DNA of 64,000 nt from Macrosoma leucophasiata. Lineage: Eukaryota > Arthropoda > Insecta > Lepidoptera > Hedylidae. The stretch lies in NCBI GenBank assembly GCA_036365455.1, contig JAWQUS010000010.1, forward strand, positions 22,430,501-22,494,500, read 5' to 3'. The notes beneath the pieces are model-generated. The model had not been told where the DNA came from, searched no databases, and saw nothing but the letters and a program-made list of their open reading frames with translations. Position 1 is the stretch's first letter. Every line of letters starts with the position of its first letter. Both the position numbers and the translations under genes were made by a program. Shown piece after piece: positions 31,502-42,639 of the stretch.

Positions 31502-32485
31502 GATTTTATCGACGCAATCTCCGTGGATGTAAATTACCTAATTTTCTTAGGGTAGGTAGGTAAACTTCTCTTGGGTTGCCAGATCCAAGCTGATCATTTC
31601 CTGGACATTTATCACGCCAAGAACGGAATCAGTAAAAAGTACAACATAAGACGAATGTGCGAGCAAAAAAAAACATAAAACAGTGGCCGCTACTAAAAAT
31701 CTCTTTTCCGGGAGAGGAAAGTAAAATTTCTGGACTAGGGACTAATTTCGAGACAATCCCGGAAATACCGGCCATCTGGCAATTCTACTGAGCTCCCGTG
31801 GCGGATATTGGAGAAGAAGAATGTTCGGTAGGTATTACCTAATCTGTTTGCTGTCAATTTTTTTTTATGTATTTAAGTTGATAGACAAGCATACGAACCT
31901 GTGGTCACCGTCGCCTATGAACATTTGCAATACCAAGGGAGATGCCAACGCGCTGCCAGCCCTGGAGGACTCCTTTGACGCCATTTTTGAATTGATTTTA
32001 TCGACGCAATCTCCGTGGATGTAAATTACCTAATTTTCTTAGGGTAGGTAGGTAAACTTCTCTTGGGTTGCCAGATCCAAGCTGATCATTTCCTGGACAT
32101 TTATCACGCCACGAACGGAATCAGTAAGAAGTACAACATAAGACGAATGTGCGAGCAAAAAAAAAACATAAAACAGTGGCCGCTACTAAAAATCTCTTTT
32201 CCGGGAGAGGAAACTAAAATTTCTGGACTAGGGACTAATTCCGAGACAATCCCGGAAATCCCGGCCATCTGGCAATTCTACTGAGCTCCCGTGGCGGATA
32301 TTGGAGACTAAGAATGTTCGGTAGGTATTACCTAATCTGTTTGCTGTCAATTTTTTTTTATGTATTTAAGTTGACAGACAAGCAGACGAACCTGTGGTCA
32401 CCGTCGCCTATGAACATTTGCAATACCAAGGGAGATGCCAACGCCCTGGAGGACTCCTTTGACGCCATTTATGAAGAACCCCATA
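31502..32485 (+). repeat. 491-bp tandem duplication
   Basis: Units 31502-31992 and 31993-32485, both from GATTTTATCGACGCAATCTCC to GGAGGACTCCTTTGACGCCA, at roughly 97% identity by eye. Unit 2 lacks 9 bp (CTGCCAGCC region). Each unit ends in a SINE-like piece (TTATGTATTTAAGTTGA, GACAAGCATACGAACCTGTG) distantly reminiscent of family A. Confidence 0.9.
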
Positions 32486-32996
32486 TTGTAGCACCGAGGG
32501 AATACCTAAGAGGGAAGTTTGTTCCACAAAGAGAAGAGATGTATGGATATTGAACAATAATAAAATTACTAACATTTATGTATCATGTAAAGTTGGAAGA
32601 AGAACTAAGAAATTTGTCTTTATTGGTCACATTGATATTCGTTTTTTTTTTCCCAGACATAAGTAAATACAGGACGCTAAAATTGGTCATGCTGATTTTT
32701 AGTAACGAAACTACGGTCTTAATATAAAAAAAATTAAATCGTTTTAATATCGTTCTTGAAATCATACCTCACTTCAAGAAATACGTTGGAGAGTTTCCAA
32801 AGAGGGTGATTTATAAATTTTCTAATAAATCGCCGTTTTTCCTTGTTAACATTTAAAAATCGAACGGTTCTTGTTCTTCCAATAACAATTGTAACATTGT
32901 TTTGGTGAAATAAATTAATACTGTTATACATGTGGTTGTGTTGTAACATGATGTTCATTGGACGTTTCATCAATTACACTGAGCGATTTGGGTAAC
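32486..32996. other. No gene seen
   Basis: 32461-32530 resembles 40254-40330 (CCATTT..GAA..CCCCATATT.TAGCAC). Nothing else recognised. Confidence 0.4.
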
Positions 32997-32997
32997 A

Positions 32998-33295
32998 TTT
33001 TTTTTTTTTTTTTTTTTTATGTAACCGAATTGGCAAACAAGCATGCAGATCACATTGATGTTAAGTGATGACTGCAGCCTATAGACACCCACACAAAGAC
33101 CAAGGTCAAAATGCAGATGCGTTACCACTCCTGAGGCCTAAGGTATTATGCCTCTGTGCCGGAAATTACAGGGCCGTACATTACCACCTGACCGGAACAC
33201 GACAGTGATAAACACTACCATTTAGCGGCAAGTATATTAGGTAATGCGGTGGTGCCTACGCCCGCGAGCTCCGTCACTGGAGCTCTACCACCAGT
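32998..33295 (-). repeat. Family A, full length
   Basis: 23-base T run at the left, ACCACCAGT at the right. Confidence 0.9.
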
Positions 33296-33379
33296 AATTT
33301 CAGTGTAAACAGTATAAACCAGTTTCAGTGTATTCAAATTTGCAGAAATTGGTTAAATTTTACTTGGAATTCATAAGTT

Positions 33380-33478
33380 AGGATCCCACTGCAGAATTAT
33401 TTCGTTTATACCTACCAAATCCTGATAGGCAACCTAGTGGATATACATTCTGTACATTATAAATATGCGTAAAAAATA
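33380..33478. repeat. Single arm related to the 60901-61441 foldback element
   Basis: GGATCCCACTGCAGAATTATTTCG and GGCAACCTAGTGGATATACA match the arms of that element. Confidence 0.6.
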
Positions 33479-33480
33479 GG

Positions 33481-33740
33481 TGCATGTAGTTTACATTGAT
33501 GTTAAGTGATGACTGCAGCCTATAGAAAGACCAAGATTAAAATGCAGATGCGTTACCACTCCTGAGCACAGAGCACAGAGGCACATAGGCCTAAGGTGTT
33601 ATGCCTCTGTGCCGGAAATTACAGGGCCGTACCCACCTGACCGGAACACGATAGTGCTGTACACTACCATTTAGCGGAAAGTATATAAGGTAATGCGGTG
33701 GTGATAACGCCCGCGAGCTCCGTCACTGGAGCACTACCGC
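33481..33740 (-). repeat. Family A, tail truncated
   Basis: Contains a local duplication of GCACAGAGGCACA near 33570. Confidence 0.8.
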
Positions 33741-34034
33741 TTAAGCTTTCAAACGTTAGCATCCATTTAAAGATAGCCAAAATTACGATCGAATAATGAA
33801 GGTTATTCGGAAAAGAACCAACAATGAGTATCGTTACACATAAATATATCACTATATTTAACTACACAAAAAAATATATATAATTAACTGTTTGCTGCTG
33901 TCTGCCCGCATGGACATCGGTTTGTATTCAGTCATGCCTTCGCAATATCAACATCGATCTTTGTATTCAACGTTCGAAATGTTTCATTATGTAATTGCTG
34001 TAAATGTGATCTAGTGGTGTTTTAATCGGACGGT
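33741..34034. other. No gene seen
   Basis: Unrecognised. Confidence 0.4.
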
Positions 34035-34202
34035 TGCTGGTATTACAGCTTTAAGGAAGGGGCTATGGTGTCCAGCTGTATAACTCGGTTTAGTACCTAG
34101 GCACCACTGCATTGGCTTATCTACTTGCCGCAATTTTTTTTAATGAATCGGAAGTGGCATATATATATACATAAGTCATGACTGCAGTCTATAGTGACCT
34201 TC
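34035..34202. repeat. Two inverted, diverged family A pieces joined
   Basis: Plus-oriented head (to ACTTGCCGCAA, 34132) abuts a minus-oriented tail (TTTTTTAATGAATCGGAAGTGG). Confidence 0.55.
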
Positions 34203-34525
34203 TCCAGGTCACACGATACATCTCTTGTGGTCTTCATCATATCAGCCGAAAGATGTCCACTGCAGATGTTTTTCATTTTATTTTTTTTTCTTCCAATAGA
34301 CGAATATTCTGCCGGTTATGAGCGATGGTGATCTTATTAGCTGTAAATTATTTGATTATTGATGCATGGATAATTAGGTTGTTATGTCCTCAAAACCCTG
34401 TTAAATTAATTATTCCCAAATGGACGACATGACACGTTAGTGAAATCCCTAGACTATTCCATTTACACGGCTTATGCTGTTGGAGATATACGAGTAGGTT
34501 GGGTTGCATCAAAATATTAGTTAGG
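34203..34525. other. No gene; LINE 3' scrap at 34237-34262
   Basis: CATATCAGCCGAAAGATGTC, CACTGCAGATG on the minus strand is an RTE-like 3' end. Confidence 0.5.
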
Positions 34526-34710
34526 TTTTTAGAAATTATAGAAAAAAACGTAAAGAAAAATTTGTCTTCGGGCAGGAATCGAACCTGCGACCTACGGATA
34601 ACCAGTCCAGCGGTCGCAGGTTCGATTCCTGCCCGAAGTCAAATTATTCTTTTCGTTTTTTTCTTTAATTTCTAAAGCTCACTAGCATGTGTTATTGCGA
34701 AAAATAAATA
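34526..34710. repeat. Palindromic family P element made of two tRNA 3' halves
   Basis: 34565-34592 (CTTCGGGCAGGAATCGAACC...) and 34612-34639 are inverted copies of the same tRNA-like T arm and acceptor. The pairing extends outward through AAATTTGTCTTC/GAAGTCAAATT and the A-rich/T-rich flanks to about 34526 and 34676. The right arm alone continues into the P tail. Confidence 0.85.
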
Positions 34711-35138
34711 TTACACTCACGGTTTTTGTCAAATTAAATAATTACAGTAGGTAGGTAAAACATTTACTTTAGCATTGTCTGAGAAATGCGTTGCATCACC
34801 GTATTTTTACTTTAACAAATTAGTTAAAGTTAGAGAAGGATGAACAGTAATATTGCTCATCGACCTCAGGAAGAAGACTTCGGCTTATTTCGGGTCTGTA
34901 GAGCGTTATCTTTTTCGCACCTTACCTATATGACGTTTGTCGACCATTTTGATCAAGTTTTGACCAATACCGGACTATCAGTGCTTACGTAGGCAGCGTG
35001 CAGCAGAGATAACACTCTACGAAATCGAAATTAGCCGATTGTCACTTTCATAAGCTTGCACGATGTGCAATATTTTTTTTGAGCACTGTACCTACAATTT
35101 TTCAAAAACTTAACCCAATATTTTGGTGCAACCGAATT
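34711..35138. other. No gene seen
   Basis: Unrecognised. Confidence 0.4.
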
Positions 35139-35139
35139 T

Positions 35140-35212
35140 TAAAGTTATCAGACTTGACAGATTCTCTCATTATCTGACAGATAATTGAGGTTAACTTTTA
35201 CATTAGCTATTG
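35140..35212. repeat. Repeat family N copy
   Basis: TTATCTGACAGATAATTGAGG; see 5762-5862. Confidence 0.45.
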
Positions 35213-35282
35213 ATCGGGACACTTGAATTTGACAAATAATGGCACTTTAAAGCTTAATATCACACTAAAAAACTCATTTAAA

Positions 35283-35372
35283 TCCCTCCGAGAAAAATAT
35301 GACAATTGAAATTCAATTGTGTGTGGGCGCCGGTGGCCTTACGATCCTTGAAAGATTAAAAACTTAAATCCT
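35283..35372 (+). repeat. Repeat family K copy 1
   Basis: GAGAAAAATATGACAATTGA, CGCCGGTGGCCTTACGATCC; matches 40557-40635. Confidence 0.65.
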
Positions 35373-36369
35373 ATTCAATGATCTAGCAAGAACAAAAATA
35401 TTTAAATGGCGGTAGCGGAGGTAGGAACTTACCCTACAAATTAAAAAAAAAATACTTTGACAGCATAGCTATTAGGTATGTATATTCACGTCAAACTACA
35501 GCTCTCTATCACAAATATTATTATGTAGCCTATTAGTTTGGCTGCGGACGGACGGACGGACGGATTGACGGACAAACATGGCGAAACTTAAGCAGGTACC
35601 TAACGATTCCTTGTAGGCTAAGGAATATAAGGAAAATAAGGAAGGTTTTAGGCCAGGGAATAAACTAAGTGAAATTCTTGTATTAATTGGACAGAAAGTT
35701 TGTTGGGGCGAGAGATCAAATAACTTTTAGTTATAACGGATATTATATCGATAGTTACCAGCACCCAGGTATGTTACCGCTACTTAGACCATTCCTTGCA
35801 TACTATTGCGTATGGCGCAAGTAACAAGAGATTCGACAGCGCTGTATCAGGTAAATTGTTTACGAATATGAACGTGCATCGGATTTACGATGCATATATA
35901 TTTTTTAATTTTACATATTTGAGGCTGGATATTGAAAGGTCTTTGTTGATGTAACGGTTTTTTTTTGTGGCAGTGAGACCTTAGTAACGTAAGGCAGAGT
36001 TCCAGTCCCCCCAGAGCACTTTTCACTTTGTCGCATTGGGGAGCCTCAGTAAAAGTAAGGTTCTGTACGCCACTAGCGTTGATTGAAGCTAAAGGGCTTG
36101 GACTGTGATGGGCTCGGAAGCGAGCAGTCACCTACAAGGTTGTGGACGTATGCAGCAGCGTTCCCGTGACCCCGCCGCTGATGGCGGACGCGTCGGAACA
36201 CCGCGAGATTTAGTGAGTAAGAGTCTCAAACTACCTAACATCTGATTTCATACAGATGGCAAATAGTGTGAGACGGCGGGTGCCCATTGTGGGTTTCTCC
36301 GCGAAAGATAAAGTAGAGCTCCGTTAACGGATTTCAAAGGCTTAGATACCACACTATATTACCCAATTT
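35373..36369. other. No gene; (GGAC)n run at 35545-35566
   Basis: Unrecognised otherwise. A 94-codon minus frame at 35847-36131 has no known domain. Confidence 0.4.
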
Positions 36370-36696
36370 AATTTTTTTTGTCATAAATAGTAAGTAATAC
36401 TGTACTGTACAGTACACTCCACCAATCCGCATTGGAGCAGCGTGGTGGAGTAAGCTCCAGGCCTCCCCAAAAAAAGGGGAGAGACTCGTGCCCAGCAGTG
36501 GGACGTATAATGGGTTGCCATTATTATTATTATTTAAGTAATACTGTAGCCTATAAACATCTACATGAAATTAGAGATTTCCGTGTGATCATCTAGACGC
36601 GTTGCCACTATTGAGGCCTAAGGTATTATGTCTCTGTGCTTAATTGCAGGGTCACCTGACCGGAACACGATGGACGACTGGAGCTGGACCACCAGT
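36370..36696 (-). repeat. Diverged family A split by a 5'-truncated family B
   Basis: A sequence up to TAAGTAATACTGTA (36391-36404) resumes at 36535 with the same 14 bases and ends ACCACCAGT at 36696. Confidence 0.7.
36405..36534 (+). repeat. SINE family B, 5'-truncated, 14-bp TSD
   Basis: Only CTCCACCAATCCGCATTGGA to (ATT)n; the TSD is TAAGTAATACTGTA on both sides. A short CTGTACAGTAC lies between the left TSD and the element. Confidence 0.85.
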
Positions 36697-36699
36697 AAA

Positions 36700-37169
36700 A
36701 CTTGCATCTAAATGGTAGTTTCCAAGGCTATTGTGTTTCGGTCAGGTAATTATATGCTTTATATAATAAAAACCCGCCGTCCGCTTGTATCTTAGACGGC
36801 TACCGCCGAGAACTTTTCCAATATACGAACCCGCGGATGTCGTGGTCAGGGCGCATTGTTGGCCACCCCTAGATTTAAAGCCTTTTAAACTGTTTTAATC
36901 TTTCCCCATGTATACACCCGTATTGTACTAAATTGATACGGGGTTCTTTCTGGAAGTTTACATTGGGAATTCAGCCAGATTAAGGGTTTGAAGTTGCTTC
37001 GGATTGATTAATTGAACGCTTACTTTGATTTCTATATGTAAGAGGTAAAGCTTCAATGGGAAAACAACGGTGAAGGCCTCGTTAGTTTAAAAAAATATAG
37101 ATACTCGTACCTTCTGTATATGATTGACAAATTTTAATAACAAACATTGTTCTTGAATAATTTCGTAAA
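36700..37169. other. No gene; family A scrap at 36706-36752
   Basis: TAAATGGTAGTTTCCAAGGC and TTTCGGTCAGGT are A head sequence in plus orientation. Confidence 0.45.
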
Positions 37170-37328
37170 GTATGTACGGCCCTGTAATTTCCGGCACAGA
37201 GGCATTACCCTCAGGAGTGGTAGCGCATCTGCATTTTGACCTCTGGTCATTGTGTGGGTGTCTATAGCCTGCAGTCATCACTTAACATCAATGTGAACTG
37301 CATGCTTGTTTGCCACTTTTATTGAAAA
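37170..37328 (+). repeat. Family A tail-half
   Basis: TACGGCCCTGTAATTTCCGG to the A-rich end. Confidence 0.8.
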
Positions 37329-37563
37329 AAAGGAAATACAGAAGTTATCAATTGCTGTATCTACAGTTCATGTATTTTCTCAGCATGTCCGTCACAGTGT
37401 AAATTGACAGAGAGTTTTGGGGTCTCATGTGATTTTTTTCTTACCTCAGTAAAAAAATAATTTTTCATTAGCAACAATTGAAGCAGGTTACTGCTGAAAA
37501 TGGGAACAAAACTTTGCATAGGTGTGTGAAAACTTGTATGGATCAGGCAGAAACAAAGAACGT

Positions 37564-37635
37564 ATTTTCAGCATAGAGCAACGCGGGCCACCGGTCGGCG
37601 CGGACCGGTGGCCCGCGATGCTCTATGATTTGCAG
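37564..37635. mobile_element. TIR-only hAT-like element (family M), 8-bp TSD
   Basis: 37572-37596 and 37603-37627 are 25-bp inverted repeats (one mismatch; CATAGAGCAAC.CGGGCCACC core) with only GGCGCG between them. They equal the two TIRs of element M at 1179-1687. ATTTTCAG (37564-37571) and ATTTGCAG (37628-37635) look like an 8-bp target duplication with one change. Confidence 0.8.
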
Positions 37636-37679
37636 AATCAAATTCCGAGGATGGTTTTGATAATTTTTCACAGACTTAG

Positions 37680-37866
37680 TTTGACCAAATATGTTGAGTA
37701 CTGTCTGAGTTATGGGGTCAAAAGTCTTAGGAATCGTCGTGCATATATGAAGAGAATGATGAATGTAGAAGATGCACGAGAGGTGTGTCATGTGTGTGTG
37801 TGTGTGTGTGTGTGTGTCTGGCGCTCCACACTCTTTGCCTACTCCGTGAGGGAAGATACATACACA
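37680..37866 (+). pseudogene. LINE family D 3' coding end with TG expansion
   Basis: Reads VKSLRNRRAYMKRMMNVEDA then REVC, the last part of an RTE-like reverse transcriptase polyprotein, then (TG)n, then WRSTLFAYSVRE. The family normally has CAGGACCGGGATAT where the TG run now lies. The tail is GATACATACACAC. Confidence 0.75.
37788..37816 (+). repeat. (TG)n microsatellite inside LINE D
   Basis: About 13 TG units. Confidence 0.95.
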
Positions 37867-37869
37867 CAT

Positions 37870-38172
37870 CTATATATACATATAAAAATCAATTGCTGTT
37901 CGTTAGTCTCGCTAAAGCTCGATAACAACTGGACCAATTTGGCTAATTTTGGTTTTGAATGATTTTTGGAAGTCCAGGGAAGGTTTAAAAGGTAAGAAAA
38001 TATGTATATATATGTATATATGTATATATATAAATATGTATATATATATAATAGTAAGGGCAATAGTAAAAACCACTATTTCATTTTCCCATACAAATAG
38101 TCCGTATCTATCAAACCTTTGACCCATTATTTCATTCTGAGGTTTTACGAAGTTTTCCCGGGTCAGCTATTA
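37870..38172 (+). mobile_element. Helitron-like element with TA-rich core
   Basis: ATCAATTGCTGTTCGTTAGT, CTCGCTAAAGCTCG, then a TATG/TATA run at 38001-38052, and 3' CCCGGGTCAGCTATTA. Same family as 15245-15510. Confidence 0.6.
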
Positions 38173-38337
38173 CACTTATATAAAAACAAATCTTATTTTT
38201 AATGGACTTACGTAGGGGTCTCTAGACGGCACTAGACTTCACCGAACAATCGGCGAACTCAAAGTTCACTTCCCGAACTCGGGATCAAACTTGTGACCTC
38301 AAGCCTGTCAAATCATAGCTGTATCTATCTCTAGTAA

Positions 38338-38627
38338 ATCTTTTATTTTATGTAATGAATGTGGAAAATAAGCATGCAGTTCACATTGATGTTAAGTGAT
38401 AACTGCAGCCTATAGACACCTAAACAAAGACCAGAAGTCAAAATGCAGATGCGTTATCACTCCTGAGGTCTTAGGTGTTATGCCTCTGTGACGGAAATTA
38501 TAGGGCCGTACATTACCACCTGATCGGAACACGATAGTGCTGAACACCACCATTTAGTGGCAAGTATATTAGGTAATGCGGTGGTGCCTACGCCCGCGAG
38601 CTCCGTCACTGGAGCTCTACCACCAGT
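38338..38627 (-). repeat. Family A, full length
   Basis: TTTTATTTTATGTAATGAAT to ACCACCAGT. Confidence 0.85.
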
Positions 38628-38866
38628 AAAAAAATCAATAGATTATTTCCAATATTTAGTTCCGTAATCCGATGACAGCAGATATGATTACGTTACTGTT
38701 ACATTATTGAGGTTTAGGGGATCATGTAATCAATAACTACAGACAATCGTTGCTTGTAGAAAAGAATTGTGAACTTTGTGTATTTGGTAAGAAAGTTCAA
38801 AATTCAAAGCACAAAATTCTATGACATCTTGTATGCAGGTTCGTGGTATGGATTACAAAAAAGTAA

Positions 38867-40102
38867 TAGGTTGGGGAAAAAGTTTCTTCGCATTTTTTAA
38901 GGTAATTCAAAACATTTTTTAATATAGTTTATTTAAATTTAACTAAAGTATGTATCTACCATTTTGTTTGATAATCTTTTGCCATCTTGTAGGTAGGATC
39001 ATAATCCCATTGCTACAAAAATTTTGGCACTCCTCATCAAAATACCGCGACAAGTGGATTTAGCAGTCCTCTCGTGATGTTAACCTAACATTGCATAAAG
39101 AATTCTGAAGAGACCGAAACAGGTGGAAATCTGAAGGTGCAAGGTCAGGACTATACGGCGGATGCATTAACACCTCCCAGCCAAACTCTCTTAATTTTTG
39201 CTGAGTGGCTATAGATGTGTAAGGTCTAGCGTTATCATGATGCCACACCCTGTTGCCACTTCTGTTGATAAATTCCGGCCGCTTTCTCTCAACTTCTTGC
39301 TTTAATCTCATCAGTTGTTCGCAGTAGAGTTCAGAATCGATAGTCCTGCCTCAACATCATCTTATTGCGAGTTAACCCGGGTTTCGCCACAGTCTGTGAA
39401 GCCTGACCGGCCTTTGACCACGACCTTTTTCGCACGTTCTTGTCGTACGTGATCCACTTTTCATCACCAGTTATCAGTTTTTCAAAAATGATTCGGTTTC
39501 ATTACGTCGTAATAAAGAATCACAAATAAATACACGGTTCATTAGGTTCCTTTCAGTGAGCTCGTGAAGTACCCAAATATCGAGCTTTTTTTTGTACCCA
39601 GCTTTTTTCAAATGCGCCAAATCTGTTTTGTGATCAATTCTCAGTTCTTCAGCTACGTCGTAACTACTGATATGTCGATCTTGCTCCACTTTTTCAAAAA
39701 TGGCATCCATTTTATCCGTAATAGGGCGACCAGAGCGAGGTGCATCTTTGACATAAAAAATTCCGGATTGAAAACGCTTAAACCAAATTTGTGCTACTCT
39801 CACAGACACTGCACTAGGTCCATAAACATCGTAAATTATTTTCGCGGCTTGCGTTGCATTTTTAACTTTTTTGTAGTAAAATTTTAAAATGTATCGAATT
39901 TCTTCATTAGATTCACTCATCTTGACAGTACGAAAAACAAATGAAAATCACACATTTGCCTAATTTGAATTTGGAATTATGTTCTTTAAAATTTTAACTT
40001 TCAATGATACCAAAACCAGCCAGATACAAATACTACAGCCAAAGAGATTTTATTACATGTTCATACATACTATAACGCGAAAAGACTTTTTCCCCAATAC
40101 TA
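38867..40102 (-). mobile_element. mariner transposon copy 1 (broken)
   Basis: Element about 38869-40100 with TA at both ends (38867-38868, 40101-40102). Terminal inverted repeats of about 26 bp: GGTTGGGGAAAAAGTTTCTT on the left, AAAAGACTTTTTCCCCAATA on the right. The right end is slightly altered. It shares about 95% or more of its sequence with copy 2 at 62655-63899. Confidence 0.9.
38943..39920 (-). pseudogene. mariner transposase, broken copy
   Basis: DD34D Tc1/mariner transposase. The N-terminal paired-like helix-turn-helix domain is intact from ATG 39920 (MSESNEEIRYILKFYYKK), through IWFKRF and the GRP linker motif, to WVLHELTERN. Breaks: a stop soon after ETESFLKN (39474); a deletion of about 65 bp near 39352 that removes the segment between the first and second catalytic blocks; a stop after TSREDC (39060). 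The second and third catalytic aspartates remain readable in HHDNARPYTS and YSPDLAPSDFHLF (39060-39311). It cannot make an active enzyme, but the DNA ends could in principle still be recognised by a related transposase. Confidence 0.9.
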
Positions 40103-40500
40103 TTATATTAGGGTTCACTGGTTTTGACACATTTTATTTTTTTACCACTTGTAATAGTGAAAGTTATGTAGGTATATGTTTAATGTCAGTAGAGTTCTAA
40201 AGTCGGAGTACGAGGGCGTAGCTACCACTGCATTAAGTTTATATTTTACTAAGCACTATTTTGACGCCATTTTTAAGCACCCCATATTATAGCACTAAAG
40301 GAACCCCTCAGAGGGAAGATCATGCCACAATTTACAGGTTCTGTACAAAAACGAACGTGAGAACCGCATCGTTGAGCACTGCCAGATGCCTCTGGTTTAG
40401 GCATAGATGTATAATAGTAGATAATAAATCTATGGGTTTAGGTGTATAGATGCTTGATTGCCACATCCATTACACTAAAAAAAATCTCCGGAATTTGTCT
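40103..40500. repeat. Diverged family A pieces around a repeat shared with 32461-32530
   Basis: A head scrap at 40182-40236, the GACGCCATTTTTAAGCACCC block at 40262-40330 and an A tail with poly(A) at 40437-40485. Confidence 0.5.
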
Positions 40501-40556
40501 CCAAAGAACAGTCCCATGTGTGCAGGTTCTTAGTTATACATCTTAATCTCTCCAGA

Positions 40557-40635
40557 CACGAGAAAAATATGACAATTGAAATTCAATTATGTCTCGCCGC
40601 CGGTGGCCGTACGATCCTTGAAGGATTAATATTGA
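40557..40635 (+). repeat. Repeat family K copy 2
   Basis: GAGAAAAATATGACAATTGA and CGCCGGTGGCCGTACGATCC; see 35283. Confidence 0.65.
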
Positions 40636-41235
40636 ACGGTTATATATTTCGACAAACTAAATTTTGTAAATTTTGTCTTTTTAATCCGTAGAAGATCGAA
40701 ATTCAAGAGATTTAAAATGAGTTTTACAAATTACGAAAAAAAAAAAATATTTGAAAGATTTCACAAATTCACATTCTATATCTACCCCGCAGGGAATAAG
40801 TGATTCTTAACATTGTTACTTGAACAACTTTTGGAGACGTTAATGGCTGTATATGTTCATAGTACAAGCCAATTAAGAGTCCTTTTATTCGTGTAATGGC
40901 AGCCAAGGTGGCGGTTTCAGCTCATTCAGAGGTCCGGTCCCTAAATAAACTCTTTAATTGGGGTACCTTAATTGTAGTGTAGTGTGCCTTGTGTGTGATA
41001 TGGCCTTTTGTGAATTTTATCGTGCATGAGTTGGTGTTAATTTGAATTGAAACCTTAATGTGAAAAATCTCTGCCTTTTTAACCAAGTGTAGAAATTTCC
41101 ATTTAAAGCCATGATATTGATAACCGTAAAATTCTTTACTTTATATTTTTACAAAATATATAGATATACTAACTAACTAAGAAAACAATGTCTCCAATTA
41201 CGTTAGAGGAACGTAGAATAAAAAAAAAAAGAAAA
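40636..41235. other. No gene seen
   Basis: Unrecognised. Confidence 0.4.
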
Positions 41236-41501
41236 AAGTGGCAAACGAGCATGCAGTTCACATTGATGTTAAGTGATGACTGCAGCTTATAGACACTTAC
41301 ACAAAGACCAAGGTCAAAATGCAGATGCGTTACCACTCCTGAGGCTGAAGGTGTTATGCCTCTGTGCCGGAAATTACAGGGCCGTACATTACCACCTGAC
41401 CGGAATACGATAGTGTTGAACTTCCATTTACCGGCAAGTAAATTAGGTAATGCGGTGGTGTCTACGCCCGTGAGCTCCGTCACTGAAGTTCTACCACCAG
41501 T
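41236..41501 (-). repeat. Family A, near full length
   Basis: AGTGGCAAACGAGCATGCAG to ACCACCAGT; small deletion around the GAACTTCCATTTACC segment. Confidence 0.85.
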
Positions 41502-41630
41502 AAAAGTGATTTTGAGTAAGAGTGATCAGTGAAAGTGACCAATTATAGGAGTATGCTACGTAAGTGAGTTTTCTTTAGTTCTTTTATTTTGTCATTTTAT
41601 TTCCATAGTCTTAGTTAGTTTCAGAATTGC

Positions 41631-41825
41631 CTATGGCCCGTGTAGATCGCAAGCGATCTACTCGGTTGTGTGATACGGGCGCGGTCGGGTGGGTAATGGG
41701 TGACCGCTAATTGGCTACTAACCGGTATCTCCAGCATTGGAGCAGCGTGGTGGAGTAAAAAAAGGGGAGAAACTTGTGCCCAGTAGTGGGACGTAGAAGG
41801 CTTGCCATTATTATATTATTATTAG
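41631..41825 (+). repeat. SINE family B with internal deletions
   Basis: Head to GGTGACCGCTAATTGG, then jumps to ACCGGTATCTCCAGCATTGG and the LINE-like end; middle 150 bp lost. Confidence 0.8.
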
Positions 41826-41867
41826 TTTTAATTATGAAAATTTGAAGAGATAGAGATCATCATCAGT

Positions 41868-41990
41868 TCAGCCAAAAGAAGTATTTTGCTCGACAAAGAC
41901 CTCTCCCAAATATTGCTCCAACAAACGGTCCTGAGCCGCCCTCATCCAGCTATTGCCCGCGACCTTCAACAGGTCGTCGGTGTGGTAGAG
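41868..41990 (-). mobile_element. RTE-like LINE 3' end
   Basis: ATCATCATCAGTTCAGCC, CTCTCCCAAATATTGCTCCA, GACCTTCAACAGGTCGTCGG: complement of the LINE 3' end common in Lepidoptera. Confidence 0.65.
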
Positions 41991-42009
41991 ATAGCTATTT
42001 TATATATCT

Positions 42010-42072
42010 AGCTGTTTTCACTTACCTTCAATGTGAACTACATGTTTGCTTGTCACTTCATTACATTAAAAA
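42010..42072 (+). repeat. Family A tail scrap
   Basis: TTCAATGTGAACTACATGTT to poly(A). Confidence 0.6.
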
Positions 42073-42174
42073 AATACAGTAGTGCTTCAATAAATATTTT
42101 TTAGGTGTTAATTTTGGAGATACTTTACTAGGAAGGTATCTTAGAAAATTTACATTTGTATCGATGTCTATAGT

Positions 42175-42357
42175 TTTAAATACCCACGATTCGCCGTTTT
42201 CATTTTGGTAAGGATGGCGAGTCTATGGACTGAGTAGAACAAGATATTAACGATTTTATACCTTTATCTCTGTTAGCCTTCGACTCGGTAATCGGACCCA
42301 GGACCTCAGCGTAGCATTAGTGGCCTTCTACCACCTGTTACTAAGGCAGTTAATGTT
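42175..42357 (-). repeat. tRNA-derived SINE family O, degenerate
   Basis: ACCCAGGACCTCAGCGTAGC and ACCCACGATTCGCCG as in 30918-31207; the B box is eroded. Confidence 0.65.
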
Positions 42358-42639
42358 AGTTATTTATTTTAAAATTTCTGTGTTTATTTAAGTCATATAC
42401 TACGAGTACATAAGATAATAAACATAATTACATAATATTGATATATTAATATATCAATATACGATAATTACATGAAGATAAATTGCACCCTGTCACAATC
42501 CTGTCCCACGCCTCAAAGGTTGACTGTTAGAGAATGCCTATCGGCATTAATAATTTCAGTCGTGCGTGTGCCGCGCTCCGAATCGGACCAGCTGCCTACT
42601 CAATTATGTTTAGCGCGGCACTAGCCGTCACTCGAACCT

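Noticed and set aside
37522..37962. 146-codon plus-strand gene
   Set aside because: It is a chain of the TIR-only element, a LINE D end, a TG microsatellite and a Helitron-like piece.
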